Notes: generated by a model not told the origin, from the sequence alone. DNA of 64,000 bases from Variovorax paradoxus (GCF_030811855.1 NZ_JAUSRN010000003.1:62001-126000); one strand, 5' to 3'. Shown: positions 54,649 to 63,692, numbered from the stretch's first letter. Program-made: numbers and translations.

Positions 54649-55895
54649 TGAGCAAGGCACTAGAGGGCGTTCGCATCCTCGATTTCACCCATGTGCAGTC
54701 CGGTCCCACGTGCACCCAGTTGCTGGCATGGTTCGGCGCGGACGTGATCAAGGTGGAGCGCGCCGGTGAGGGCGACGCCACGCGCGGCCAGCTGCGCGAC
54801 ATTCCCGGTGTGGACAGCCTCTACTTCACGATGCTGAACCACAACAAGCGCTCGATCACGCTCGACACCAAGAAGCCCAAGGGCAAGAAGGTGCTCGACA
54901 CGCTGATCAAGACCTGCGACGTGCTGGTCGAGAACTTCGCGCCCGGGGCACTCGACCGCATGGGCATCACCTGGGCCCACATCCAGGAACTCAACCCGCG
55001 CATGATCGTGGCCTCGGTCAAGGGCTTTGGCCCCGGCAAGTACGAGCATTGCAAGGTGTACGAGAACGTGGCCCAGTGCGCGGGCGGCGCGGCCTCGACC
55101 ACGGGCTTCGAAGACGGCCCTCCGGTCGTCACGGGCGCGCAGATCGGCGACAGCGGAACCGGGCTGCACCTGGCGCTGGGCATCGTGGCGGCGCTCTACC
55201 AGCGCAACAACACGGGCCGCGGCCAGCAGGTGCTCGCGCCCATGCAGGACGCGGTGCTGAACCTCTGCCGCGTGAAGATGCGCGACCAGCAGCGACTGGA
55301 GCGCACCGGCACCATGCATGAATATCCGCAGTACCCGGACGGCAAGTTCGGCGACGCGGTGCCGCGCGCGGGCAACGCGTCAGGCGGCGGCCAGCCCGGC
55401 TCGATCCTCAAGTGCAAGGGCTGGGAGACCGACCCCAACGCCTACATCTACTTCATCACGCAGGGCGCGGTGTGGCCGGCGGTGTGCAAGGTCATCGGCG
55501 AAGAAGGCTGGATCACCGACGAGGCCTACGCCACGCCGGCGGCGCGCCTGCTGCACCTGAAGCCGATCTTCGCGCGCATCGAGCAATGGACCATGACCAA
55601 GACCAAGTTCGAGGCCATGGACATCCTCAACCAGTACGACATTCCGTGCGGGCCGATTCTTTCGATGAAGGAAATTGCCGCTGACGAGTCGCTGCGCGAG
55701 ACCGGCACCATCGTCGAGGTGGACCACCCGACACGGGGCAAATACCTGACGGTGGGCAACCCGATCAAGATGTCCGACAGCCCGACCGAGGTCACGCGCT
55801 CGCCGCTGCTCGGCGAGCACACCGAAGAAGTGTTGATGCAACTGGGCTACACCGCGAGCGATGTCGAGGCGCTGCGCGCCGAGGGTGTGATCTGA
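54648..55895 (+). CDS. Second formyl-CoA transferase-like class III CoA-transferase
   Basis: The 415-residue protein is a close paralogue of Frc ([20 protein letters not shown]; catalytic Asp168 in [12 protein letters not shown]). Differences sit at the active site: the glycine loop reads [12 protein letters not shown] instead of [12 protein letters not shown], and TTGFEDGPP replaces [10 protein letters not shown]. These suggest another CoA donor or acceptor, as for YfdE/UctC-type acetyl-CoA or succinyl-CoA:oxalate transferases. The substrate is an inference. Confidence 0.9.
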   Translation: MSKALEGVRILDFTHVQSGPTCTQLLAWFGADVIKVERAGEGDATRGQLRDIPGVDSLYFTMLNHNKRSITLDTKKPKGKKVLDTLIKTCDVLVENFAPGALDRMGITWAHIQELNPRMIVASVKGFGPGKYEHCKVYENVAQCAGGAASTTGFEDGPPVVTGAQIGDSGTGLHLALGIVAALYQRNNTGRGQQVLAPMQDAVLNLCRVKMRDQQRLERTGTMHEYPQYPDGKFGDAVPRAGNASGGGQPGSILKCKGWETDPNAYIYFITQGAVWPAVCKVIGEEGWITDEAYATPAARLLHLKPIFARIEQWTMTKTKFEAMDILNQYDIPCGPILSMKEIAADESLRETGTIVEVDHPTRGKYLTVGNPIKMSDSPTEVTRSPLLGEHTEEVLMQLGYTASDVEALRAEGVI

Positions 55896-55988
55896 GCCGC
55901 GGCGCTGCTTTTTTAACAGCGCAATAAAGACACCGGCGGCCGATGCGCTGGCGATGGAAATTCGTCGCCTCGAATGTATAACTTATCG

Positions 55989-56019
55989 TGAATGCATTCA
56001 ATAAAATAGTTTAACTATT
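55989..56019. promoter_or_regulatory. AT-rich control region with two adjacent palindromes
   Basis: TGAATGCATTCA (55989-56000) is a perfect 12-bp palindrome, and AATAGTT-T-AACTATT (56005-56019) a 7-bp inverted repeat, set in about 130 bases that are far richer in A/T than the surroundings. This looks like the promoter/operator region of the gene at 56105 and those downstream. The LysR protein at 62301 is one candidate ligand. Confidence 0.55.
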
Positions 56020-56104
56020 ATTTATCGATCAACGAACCTACATTTTGATCATGCCGATCCACAAAACATTTGTCGCTCGGCGTTCAATTTCTAGGAGAAA
56101 TTTC

Positions 56105-56434
56105 ATGATCGATGAATTGCCAATTCAATACTGGAACAGCGAAACCGAGCGCAACGCCTACAACGCTGCCTTCTACGAACTCGGATTCCGCTGGCACTGG
56201 GACCGCGAAATCTATTGCCAGCTGCTGCGCGAGAGCCACGACGGCATCGAGCGGGTCAGTCATTACCTGAATACCCACCAGCCGCATCTGCTGCGCGCCT
56301 ACGACGCCAAATTCCTGGCCGAGGTGATCGAACAAAAGAAGGAAGAGCATCAAAAGCGCGAGTTGAATACGGGCGCCATGAAAAAGCGCTATTTCAACTG
56401 GGCCGAAACCCGCGGCGCGGAACTCGGCGCCTGA
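56105..56434 (+). CDS. Conserved-looking hypothetical protein, 109 residues
   Basis: A soluble, Trp/Tyr-rich and charged protein: [53 protein letters not shown], ending in a basic helix. AGGAG sits 7 bases before the ATG at 56105; an upstream ATG at 56045 lies in the A/T-rich control region and is not preferred. It starts what looks like the sucCD-like operon (10 bases to the next gene). I do not recognise the family. Confidence 0.75.
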   Translation: MIDELPIQYWNSETERNAYNAAFYELGFRWHWDREIYCQLLRESHDGIERVSHYLNTHQPHLLRAYDAKFLAEVIEQKKEEHQKRELNTGAMKKRYFNWAETRGAELGA

Positions 56435-56444
56435 ATTGCCCGCC

Positions 56445-57617
56445 ATGAATATCCACGAATACCAGGGCAAGGACGTACTGCGCAAGTACGGCGTGCCCAC
56501 GCCGCGTGGATATGCGTGCTTTTCACCCGACGAAGCGGCCGACGCGGCCGCGCGGCTTGGGGGTAGGGCGTGGGTGGTCAAGGCGCAGATCCATGCCGGC
56601 GGCCGAGGCAAGGGCGGTGGCGTCCGGCTCGCGTGGTCGGCCGCCGAAGTGCGGCGCCACGCCGACGAGCTGCTGGGCATGACGCTCAGAACGCACCAGA
56701 CGGGCCCCGAAGGCCGGCTGGTGAAGCGGCTGCTGGTCGAGGAGAGCGTCGAGATTGAAAAGGAGTTCTACCTCGGCATGGCGGTCGACCGCGATTCGCG
56801 GCGCGTAGCCTTGATGGCTTCGAGCGAAGGCGGCATGGACATCGAAGACGTTGCGGCCCGCACGCCGGAAAAAATCCGCAAGCTGTTCATCGACCCGGTC
56901 ACCGGCGTGAAGTCGGCCGAGGCCGATGGCATTGCGCGCGACATCGGCTTTTCGGGCAAGTCGCTGCTGCAGGTGCGCACGCTGGTGCAGAACCTCTACC
57001 AAGCCTTCGACGCATGCGACGCGTCACTGGCCGAGATCAACCCGCTGGCGCTGACGCGCGACGGCCGCGTCATCGCGCTGGACGCGAAGTTCAACTTCGA
57101 TCCGAACGCGCTGTTCCGTCAGCCCGAGATCGCCGCGATGCGTGACTTCGACGAGGAAGACCCGGCGGAAGTCGAGGCCTCGAAGTTCGATCTCTCGTAC
57201 ATCCCGCTCGACGGCGACATCGGCTGCCTGGTGAACGGCGCGGGCCTCGCGATGGCGACGATGGATGCGATCAAGCTCTACGGCGGATCGCCGGCCAACT
57301 TTCTCGACGTGGGCGGTGGTGCCACGGCCGAGAAGGTGACCGAAGCCTTCAAGCTGATGCTGCGCAACCCGAATCTGCGCGCCATCCTGGTCAACATCTT
57401 TGGCGGCATCATGAAGTGCGACGTGATCGCACGCGGCATCGTCGCGGCGGCGCGCGAGGTCGAGCTGTCGGTTCCGCTGGTGGTGCGCATGAAGGGCACC
57501 AACGAGAGCCTGGGAAAGACCATCCTCGGACAGTCGGGGCTTCCGATCATCTCCGCGAGCGACATGGCCGATGCGGCCCAGACGGTCGTGGCTGCGGCTC
57601 GGCGGGGGGCTCGATGA
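56445..57617 (+). CDS. Succinyl-CoA (or malate-CoA) ligase beta subunit, accessory copy
   Basis: The 390-residue protein has an ATP-grasp domain ([56 protein letters not shown]) and the CoA-ligase domain ([44 protein letters not shown]). It resembles both SucC and the serine-cycle MtkA. Being away from TCA genes and next to oxalate genes, it may supply or use succinyl-CoA for CoA-transfer to oxalate. The partner alpha subunit is 349 bases downstream, beyond a repeat element. Confidence 0.88.
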   Translation: MNIHEYQGKDVLRKYGVPTPRGYACFSPDEAADAAARLGGRAWVVKAQIHAGGRGKGGGVRLAWSAAEVRRHADELLGMTLRTHQTGPEGRLVKRLLVEESVEIEKEFYLGMAVDRDSRRVALMASSEGGMDIEDVAARTPEKIRKLFIDPVTGVKSAEADGIARDIGFSGKSLLQVRTLVQNLYQAFDACDASLAEINPLALTRDGRVIALDAKFNFDPNALFRQPEIAAMRDFDEEDPAEVEASKFDLSYIPLDGDIGCLVNGAGLAMATMDAIKLYGGSPANFLDVGGGATAEKVTEAFKLMLRNPNLRAILVNIFGGIMKCDVIARGIVAAAREVELSVPLVVRMKGTNESLGKTILGQSGLPIISASDMADAAQTVVAAARRGAR

Positions 57618-57648
57618 AGGCTCGCTCCTTGATTTGTCGGGTCGTGCA

Positions 57649-57909
57649 TTCAGGGCGGCGCACCCGCCGACGGGGTACCTTGCTCCGCGAATGTCCCCCG
57701 GGGCTGCGCCCCTCCTCCTTTATTTCGCTGCGCAAGGCACCCCGCCAGCGGGATCGTTGGGCAGGGCGGACGTTTATCAGCCAGCACAACGACAGCGCTT
57801 GGTGTGAACAGGGCGCCGGGTGCTCCCCGCAGCGAAATAAAGGAGGAGGGCGAAGCCCGGGGGACATTCGCGGAGGGGAGTACCCGGTGGCCTGTGCACG
57901 CGCCCTGAA
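57649..57909. mobile_element. Palindromic MITE-like element between the ligase genes
   Basis: The 261-bp segment is an imperfect long inverted repeat. Outer ends are TTCAGGGCG and CGCCCTGAA. Inner arms match best at 57682-57732 and 57828-57877: CTCCGCGAATGTCCCCCGGG and TCCTCCTTTATTTCGCTGCG each appear once in direct and once in reverse-complement orientation. There is no coding capacity. It would form a huge hairpin in mRNA between the two ligase genes. Element bounds are approximate; target duplications are not obvious. Confidence 0.75.
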
Positions 57910-57966
57910 CAAGAGCCCTGGACAAGAGCGCCAAGAACACAAGCAACGCAAGGTGGAGAGCTGAAG

Positions 57967-58866
57967 ATGTCCATCCTCATCAACAAGCACACCCGCGTCA
58001 TCACCCAGGGCATCACCGGCAAGACCGGCCAGTTCCACACCGCCATGTGCCGCGACTACGGCAACGGCCAGAAGTGTTTCGTCGCCGGCGTGAACCCGAA
58101 GAAGGCAGGCAAGTCGTTCGACGGCATTCCAGTGTTCGGCACAGTCAAAGAAGCCAAGGCCGAAACAGGCGCCACCGTCTCGGTCATCTACGTGCCGCCC
58201 CCTTTCGCGGCCGCAGCCATCGACGAGGCCGTGGACGCCGGGCTTGAGCTTGTCGTGTGCATCACCGAAGGCATTCCGGTGCGCGACATGATCCGCACCC
58301 GCCATCGCATGGAAGGTAGCAAGACCCTGCTGCTCGGCCCCAACTGCCCCGGCCTCATCACGCCCGACGAAATCAAGATCGGGATCATGCCGGGCCACAT
58401 CCACCAGAAGGGCCGCATCGGCGTGGTGTCGCGCTCGGGCACGCTCACCTACGAGGCCGCGAGCCAGCTTGCCAACTATGGCATCGGGCAATCGACCGTC
58501 GTCGGCATCGGCGGCGATCCGGTCGGCGGGCTGCGGCACATCGACGTGCTGAAGATGTTCAACGACGACCCGCGCACCGACGCCGTGATCATGGTCGGCG
58601 AAATCGGCGGCAACGACGAAGAGATCTGCGCACGCTGGATCAAGGACCACATGCACAAGCCCGTCGTTGGCTTCATTGCCGGTGCCAGCGCACCGCCAGG
58701 CAAGCGCATGGGCCACGCAGGCGCCATCGTCTCGGGCGGCAAGGGAACGGCAAAGGAAAAGTTGGCGGTGATGAGGGAGTGCGGCATTCACGTGACCGAC
58801 AACCCGGCCGAGATGGGCAAGCTGCTCGCGTCGCTCGTCATCCCCGACTACCTGCCCTTCGACTGA
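57967..58866 (+). CDS. Succinyl-CoA (or malate-CoA) ligase alpha subunit, accessory copy
   Basis: The 299-residue protein has the CoA-binding Rossmann domain ([39 protein letters not shown]) and the ligase domain with phosphohistidine His250 in [20 protein letters not shown] and GIGGDPVGG are alpha-subunit signatures. It pairs with the beta gene at 56445. Specificity between succinate and malate cannot be read with certainty. Confidence 0.9.
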   Translation: MSILINKHTRVITQGITGKTGQFHTAMCRDYGNGQKCFVAGVNPKKAGKSFDGIPVFGTVKEAKAETGATVSVIYVPPPFAAAAIDEAVDAGLELVVCITEGIPVRDMIRTRHRMEGSKTLLLGPNCPGLITPDEIKIGIMPGHIHQKGRIGVVSRSGTLTYEAASQLANYGIGQSTVVGIGGDPVGGLRHIDVLKMFNDDPRTDAVIMVGEIGGNDEEICARWIKDHMHKPVVGFIAGASAPPGKRMGHAGAIVSGGKGTAKEKLAVMRECGIHVTDNPAEMGKLLASLVIPDYLPFD

Positions 58867-58909
58867 GCCCTGAAAAAACACACTCCAACAGAACCAAGGA
58901 AGGCGCGAC

Positions 58910-59695
58910 ATGCAGCAGCAACAGCAACAACAGCAGCAATGGGTCCGTTTCGAACACGGCGGCGAGACAGGTTTCGGCACGCTCGTCGGCGATGCCGTGC
59001 ACGAGCACCGCGGCAACATGTTCGAACGCCCCGAGCCGACCGGCCGCGTGTTCGTGCTGGCCGGCGTGCGACTGCTCACGCCCACCGAGCCCACCAAGGT
59101 CATTGCGCTGTGGAACAACTTCCATGCGCTCGGTGAAAAGCTGAAGCTGCCGGTGCCCGCGGAGCCGCTGTACCTGCTGAAGGCACCCAATTCATACCTC
59201 GCCCCCGGCGCGGACATTCGCAAGCCCTTGTGCGACGGCAAAGTGGTGTTCGAGGGCGAGCTCGGCATCGTCATTGGCAAGACATGCACCGCCGTGCCCG
59301 AGATGGATGCTCTGGCCCATGTGTTCGGCTACACCTGCGCCAACGACGTGACCGTGGCGGACATACTGAACCGCGACGCGTCGTTCACCCAATGGGTGCG
59401 GGCCAAGGGCTTCGACACCTTCTGCCCGATGGGCCCGGTGGTGGCCACCGGCCTCGACCCCGCCACTCTCACCGTAACCACGCTTCTCAATGGCGAGGTG
59501 CGGCAGAACTATCCGATCAGCGACATGCGCTTTTCGGTCCAGCAACTCGTGAGCCTGATCTCCCTCGACATGACGCTGAACCCCGGCGACGTGATCCTGT
59601 GCGGCACTTCCATCGGAGTTGGTTCGATGAAGCCCGGCAGTCTTGTCGAGGTCGAGATCGGCGGCATCGGCAGGCTTGGCAACCGCTTCGGCTGA
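58910..59695 (+). CDS. Fumarylacetoacetate hydrolase family protein
   Basis: The 261-residue protein begins with nine glutamines encoded by mixed CAG/CAA codons, then the FAH fold: KVIALWNNFHALGEKL, LKAPNSYLAPGADIRKPL, VFEGELGIVIGKTC with the metal Glu pair, GYTCANDVTVADILNRD and DVILCGTSIGVGSMKPG. FAH enzymes hydrolyse or decarboxylate 2-oxo or acylpyruvate acids, including oxaloacetate decarboxylase activity, which would make sense in C2/C4 acid metabolism. The exact substrate is unknown. Confidence 0.88.
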   Translation: MQQQQQQQQQWVRFEHGGETGFGTLVGDAVHEHRGNMFERPEPTGRVFVLAGVRLLTPTEPTKVIALWNNFHALGEKLKLPVPAEPLYLLKAPNSYLAPGADIRKPLCDGKVVFEGELGIVIGKTCTAVPEMDALAHVFGYTCANDVTVADILNRDASFTQWVRAKGFDTFCPMGPVVATGLDPATLTVTTLLNGEVRQNYPISDMRFSVQQLVSLISLDMTLNPGDVILCGTSIGVGSMKPGSLVEVEIGGIGRLGNRFG

Positions 59696-59737
59696 GCCCT
59701 ACGCGCGCAAAAAGAATCTACAACCTTGGGGATCGAC

Positions 59738-60751
59738 ATGAAGATAGCAATCATTGGAGCGGGCGCCATCGGCGGCCTGGTGGGCGCCAAGCTCGCGCTG
59801 GCCGGCGAGGACGTGACGTTCATCGTGCGCGGGAAAAATCTCGACGCCATTGCCACCAACGGCTTCAAGCTCATCGGGGCCGATGGCGTGGAGCAGGTGG
59901 CGCGGAACGTCAAGGCCACCGACCGCTATGACCAGGCGGGGCCGCAGGACATCGTCATCCTCGCGATGAAGGCACACCAGGTCGAAGCCGTGGCGAACGA
60001 CGTTCCCAGGCTGTTCGGACCCGAGACCGTGGTGGTCACGATGCAGAACGGCATCCCATTCTGGTACTTCCACGACCACGGCGGCGCGCTGGCGGGCACG
60101 CCGGTGCGCAGCGTCGATCCCACCGGACTGGTGGCCGCGAAGATTCCCGCCGAGCGGGTCATCGGCTGCGTGGTGTACCCCGCATCGGAGCTCACAGCGC
60201 CGGGCGTGGTGAAGCACATCGAGGGCGATCGCTTCCCGGTCGGCGAGCTCGACGGCTCATCGAGCGATCGCGTGAACCGCGTCTCGGCGTGCTTCGGCGC
60301 GGCCGGCTTCAAGGCACCGGTGCTCGACAACATCCGTGCCGAGATCTGGCTCAAGCTCTGGGGCAACCTGACCTTCAACCCGATCAGCAGCCTCTCGCAT
60401 TCGACACTGGTCGACATCTGCCAGTACCCTCCCTCGCGCGAGCTGGCCGCCGCGATGATGCGCGAGGCGCAGGCGGTGGCGCACAAGCTGGGCATCGAGT
60501 TTCGCGTGACGCTCGACAAGCGCATTGCCGGCGCCGAGAAGGTCGGCAAGCACAAGACCTCGATGCTGCAGGACGTCGAAGCCGGCCGCGCACCGGAGAT
60601 CGACGCGCTGGTGGGCGCCGTGGTCGAACTGGCTCGGCTCACCGAGACCCCGACACCGCACATCGACACCGTGTACTCGCTCGTCAAGCTGCTGGCGCGT
60701 ACGATGGAAGAACAGCGCGGCCGGGTTTGCCTTCACGAGATGGCGGACTAA
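59738..60751 (+). CDS. 2-dehydropantoate 2-reductase-like (PanE/ApbA family)
   Basis: The 337-residue NAD(P)H-dependent reductase has the N-terminal dinucleotide motif KIAIIGAGAIGGLVGAKLALAG and the catalytic Lys region EIWLKLWGNLTFNPISSL, with KTSMLQDVEAGRAPEIDALVG near the end. True PanE makes pantoate for CoA synthesis, which suits a cluster that depends on CoA, but such paralogues often reduce other 2-oxo acids. Downstream of the FAH gene by 42 bases. Confidence 0.88.
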   Translation: MKIAIIGAGAIGGLVGAKLALAGEDVTFIVRGKNLDAIATNGFKLIGADGVEQVARNVKATDRYDQAGPQDIVILAMKAHQVEAVANDVPRLFGPETVVVTMQNGIPFWYFHDHGGALAGTPVRSVDPTGLVAAKIPAERVIGCVVYPASELTAPGVVKHIEGDRFPVGELDGSSSDRVNRVSACFGAAGFKAPVLDNIRAEIWLKLWGNLTFNPISSLSHSTLVDICQYPPSRELAAAMMREAQAVAHKLGIEFRVTLDKRIAGAEKVGKHKTSMLQDVEAGRAPEIDALVGAVVELARLTETPTPHIDTVYSLVKLLARTMEEQRGRVCLHEMAD

Positions 60752-60807
60752 AGCCTTGTTCAGGCTGCGCATCCTGCGCCGTGTGCGCGTTGTGATCGAT
60801 CGATGAA

Positions 60808-62235
60808 ATGGAACGGATGATGCGACGTACACGCAGCGCGAAGATCGTGGCCACCCTGGGCCCAGCCACCACCGACGAGCCGGCCATTCGTGCCTTGTTC
60901 GAGCGCGGTGTGGATGTGTTCCGGCTCAACTTCAGCCACGGCACGCAGCACGACCATGCACGCCGGCTCGATACGATCCGGCGGCTCGAGAAAGAGTTCG
61001 GCCGGCCCATCGGCGTGCTGCTCGACCTGCAGGGGCCCAAGCTGCGGCTCGGCACTTTCGAAGGCGGACGCGCGCAGCTCGACGCAGGGTCGAGCTTCCG
61101 CCTCGACATGGACAAGGCGAGCGGCAATGCGCGCCGTGCGCCGCTGTTGCATCCGGAGATTTTTGCGGCGCTGCAGGTCGGCACCGAGCTGTTGCTCGAC
61201 GACGGCAAGCTGCGGCTGCGCGTGGACAGCTACGGCGCCGACTTTGCCGAGACTACCGTGCTGGTCGGTGGCCCGATCTCCGATCGCAAGGGCGTCAACG
61301 TGCCAAGCGTGCTGCTGCCGATCTCGCCGCTGACACCGAAGGACCTGGACGACCTGGCCTGCGGCCTGGCCATGGGCGTCGACTGGGTGGCGCTTTCCTT
61401 CGTGCAGCGCCCCGAAGACATCGAGGAGGCGCGCGCCATCATCGGCACGCGCGCATGGATCATGGCCAAGCTCGAGAAGCCTGCGGCCATCGACCACTTG
61501 GATGCGATCGTCGACCTGTGCGACGGGGTCATGGTGGCCCGCGGCGACCTCGGCGTGGAGCTGCCGCCCGAGCGCGTGCCCGAACTGCAGCGCCTCATCG
61601 TGCGCGCCTGCCGCAAGCGCGGCAAGCCGGTGGTGGTGGCCACGCAGATGCTCGAATCGATGATTGCCGCGCCCGTGCCCACGCGCGCCGAGGTGTCCGA
61701 CGTCGCAACCGCCATCTACGACGGCGTGGACGCGGTGATGCTCTCCGCCGAATCGGCCTCGGGAAAGTATCCGCTCGAAGCGGTGGCCATGATGGACCGC
61801 ATCATCTCGCGCGTGGAAGCCGATGCGTCATACCGCATCGGCATCGACGCCACGCACGAGGCGTCGCTGTCGACCACCGCCGATGCCGTGTGCGCTTCGA
61901 TGCGCCAGGTGGCCGCGCTGCTGGCGCCCGCCGCCACCGTCACCTACACCTCGTCGGGCTTCACCAGCCTGCGCGCCGCGCGCGAGCGGCCGGCCGTGCC
62001 CATCCTGAGCCTCACGCCCGACGTGGCCACCGCGCGCCGCATGGCGATGGTGTGGGGCGTGCATGCGGTGCTGGTCGATGACGTGCACGACGTGGCCGAG
62101 ATGATCGAGTGCGCCTGCCGCATTGCGTGCACCGAAGGCTTCGCGAATGTGGGCAACGACGTGGTGGTGGTGGCTGGCCTGCCGTTCGGTCTCTCGGGAA
62201 CGACGAACCTGCTGCACGTCGCGCGCGTACCCTAG
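60808..62235 (+). CDS. pyk: Pyruvate kinase
   Basis: The 475-residue glycolytic enzyme transfers phosphate from phosphoenolpyruvate to ADP. It shows TKIVATLGP-like start RSAKIVATLGPATTDEPAI, FRLNFSHGTQ, the active site IMAKLEKPAAIDHLD, MVARGDLGVELPPE and the C-terminal domain TYTSSGFTSLRAARERPAVP. Start could also be 60817 or 60820, giving MMRRTRSAK. As a cluster member it may link glycerate or PEP from C2 acids to pyruvate. Confidence 0.93.
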   Translation: MERMMRRTRSAKIVATLGPATTDEPAIRALFERGVDVFRLNFSHGTQHDHARRLDTIRRLEKEFGRPIGVLLDLQGPKLRLGTFEGGRAQLDAGSSFRLDMDKASGNARRAPLLHPEIFAALQVGTELLLDDGKLRLRVDSYGADFAETTVLVGGPISDRKGVNVPSVLLPISPLTPKDLDDLACGLAMGVDWVALSFVQRPEDIEEARAIIGTRAWIMAKLEKPAAIDHLDAIVDLCDGVMVARGDLGVELPPERVPELQRLIVRACRKRGKPVVVATQMLESMIAAPVPTRAEVSDVATAIYDGVDAVMLSAESASGKYPLEAVAMMDRIISRVEADASYRIGIDATHEASLSTTADAVCASMRQVAALLAPAATVTYTSSGFTSLRAARERPAVPILSLTPDVATARRMAMVWGVHAVLVDDVHDVAEMIECACRIACTEGFANVGNDVVVVAGLPFGLSGTTNLLHVARVP

Positions 62236-62300
62236 GCGGCATTCGCGCGGGGCGTGGCGCGCAGTACGATGCCCGCTCGATTGCAGCAACTTTTTTCCGA

Positions 62301-63230
62301 ATGAAGCACGCGACCCTGCGCCAGTTGAAAGTGTTTGAAGCGGTGGCGCGCTTGCTGAGCTTCTCGCGCGCGGCGGAAGAGCTGCACCTCACGCAGCCGG
62401 CCGTGTCCACGCAGGTGCGCAAGCTCGAAGAGCACGCGGGCAATGCGCTGTTCGAGCAGTTCGGAAAGAAGATCTACCTGACCCCCGCGGGCACCGAGCT
62501 GCTGCAGATCAGCCGCGCCATCATCCAGCAATTCGAGGCGGCCGAGAATGCGATGTTGCAGTTCAACGGCGTCTCGGGCGGCAAGCTCAACGTGGGCGTG
62601 ATCAGCGCGGGCGACTACTTCTTTCCGCGCCTCTTGGTGGAGTTTGCAAGTCGGCACCGCGGCGTGACGCTGAACTTCACGGTGCACAACCGCGAAGGGC
62701 TCATGACGCACATCGCGGAGAACCTCACCGACCTGGCAATCATGGTGCGCCCGCCGACCGACCTGGACACCATCAACCAGCCGTTTGCGCCGCATCCCTA
62801 CGTGATCGTCGCGGCGCCCAACCATCCGCTGGTAGGCGTGCCGAGAATCCCGTTGAAGCGGCTGATGCGCGAGCCCTTCGTGGTGCGCGAGAAGGCCTCG
62901 GACACCTGGCATTCGATGGAAGAGGGCTTCGGCGGCGACCTCAGCGGCATCAACATCGCGATGGAGATCCGCAGCACCGAAACCATCAAGCAGGCGGTGA
63001 TCGCGGGCATGGGCGTGAGCTTCGTGTCGGCGCACACCATCAGCCAGGAAACCCGCGCCGGCAGCCTCCGCGTGCTCGACGTGGAAGGCTTTCCGTTGAT
63101 GCTCAACTGGTACGTGGTGCACCGCCGCAACAAGCGGCTGCCGCCGGTGGCGCAGGCCTTCAAGGACTTTCTGCTCACCGACGGGCCGGCGCTCATCTCG
63201 CAGATCGTGCCCTTCGACTCGGGGGCTTGA
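62301..63230 (+). CDS. LysR-family transcription regulator (CbbR-like)
   Basis: The 309-residue protein has a winged helix at 1-60 (LRQLKVFEAVARLLSFSRAA; LTQPAVSTQVRKLEEHAG) and a periplasmic-binding-like effector domain from about 90. The N-terminus is close to CbbR, the regulator of carbon-fixation genes in autotrophs. Here it closes the C2-acid cluster and could regulate any of its promoters, including the palindromic region at 55989-56019. Confidence 0.9.
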   Translation: MKHATLRQLKVFEAVARLLSFSRAAEELHLTQPAVSTQVRKLEEHAGNALFEQFGKKIYLTPAGTELLQISRAIIQQFEAAENAMLQFNGVSGGKLNVGVISAGDYFFPRLLVEFASRHRGVTLNFTVHNREGLMTHIAENLTDLAIMVRPPTDLDTINQPFAPHPYVIVAAPNHPLVGVPRIPLKRLMREPFVVREKASDTWHSMEEGFGGDLSGINIAMEIRSTETIKQAVIAGMGVSFVSAHTISQETRAGSLRVLDVEGFPLMLNWYVVHRRNKRLPPVAQAFKDFLLTDGPALISQIVPFDSGA

Positions 63231-63261
63231 AAAATAAAGGAAGGTGCATGGCGCACCTTCC
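63231..63261 (-). terminator. Intrinsic terminator of the 52-residue gene
   Basis: Stem GGAAGGTGC/GCACCTTCC (9 bp, 5-base loop) is followed on the minus strand by TTTATTTTT. It lies 26 bases past the stop of the small gene and may also block the convergent LysR transcript. Confidence 0.8.
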
Positions 63262-63286
63262 GAGCGGAGGCGGACCCCCTGGACGA

Positions 63287-63445
63287 TCAGCGGGCGCGTG
63301 CGCCGGCGGAACGCTTCAGCGCGGCGCGCGCGGCCTTGGCGAAGATCACGATCGGCATGGCTGCGATGAGCCCGCGCAGGGTCTCGTTGCCGGCCAGCGA
63401 AGCGGTGTTCTTGAGTGCGTTGGAATTCACTGCGGTGTTGTTCAT
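63287..63445 (-). CDS. Hypothetical 52-residue basic protein
   Basis: The short protein starts MNNTAVNSNALKNTASLAG, has an amphipathic hydrophobic stretch LRGLIAAMPIVIFAKAA and a very basic C-terminus (RAALKRSAGARAR). GGAG stands 8 bases before the ATG, a strong promoter lies just upstream and a terminator downstream, so it is a complete single-gene unit. The amphipathic basic helix suggests membrane-surface or nucleic-acid binding. I do not recognise a family. Confidence 0.75.
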   Translation of the reverse strand: MNNTAVNSNALKNTASLAGNETLRGLIAAMPIVIFAKAARAALKRSAGARAR

Positions 63446-63479
63446 TGAGCGCTCCGGAAAGTTGAGAAGACTGAGGGTG

Positions 63480-63508
63480 ATTATAGGGTTTACCCCTAAT
63501 TCAGGCAA
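63480..63508 (-). promoter_or_regulatory. Strong promoter with GGGTAAACCC palindrome
   Basis: Read on the minus strand: -35 TTGCCT, 17 bases containing GGGGTAAACCC, then a perfect -10 TATAAT. The palindrome GGGTAAACCC overlaps the spacer and touches the -10, so a bound protein would repress. The same palindrome sits by the promoter of the small gene at 45579. Confidence 0.75.
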
Positions 63509-63678
63509 ACCCCTCTTGCCCTGCGTGCCACTGCGCCAAACAGTCGGCGGGCACGCAGAAATCCGTTCGCATCCGCACGCGATTCGGCGGCCTTCAAAGA
63601 CACGAATCGACACATGCCACACATGCATTCCCCGCTCGAAAAATCATGGGTCATCGAGAGGCCGAGGTTGGTGGGAAC

Positions 63679-63692
63679 TTGACTGCGGTCAA
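63679..63692. promoter_or_regulatory. FNR-type operator upstream of the last gene
   Basis: TTGAC-TGCG-GTCAA is the third copy of the site class found at 46025 and 50913; GACAGT at 63715 is at the same offset as the CATAGT box near oxc. It lies 197 bases before the ATG at 63890. The remainder of 63509-63889 shows no gene. Confidence 0.6.

Noticed and set aside
55900-55925. GCGCTG...CAGCGC hairpin with T-run after the second transferase gene
   Set aside because: The T-run lies in the loop rather than after the stem, so it is not a normal terminator.
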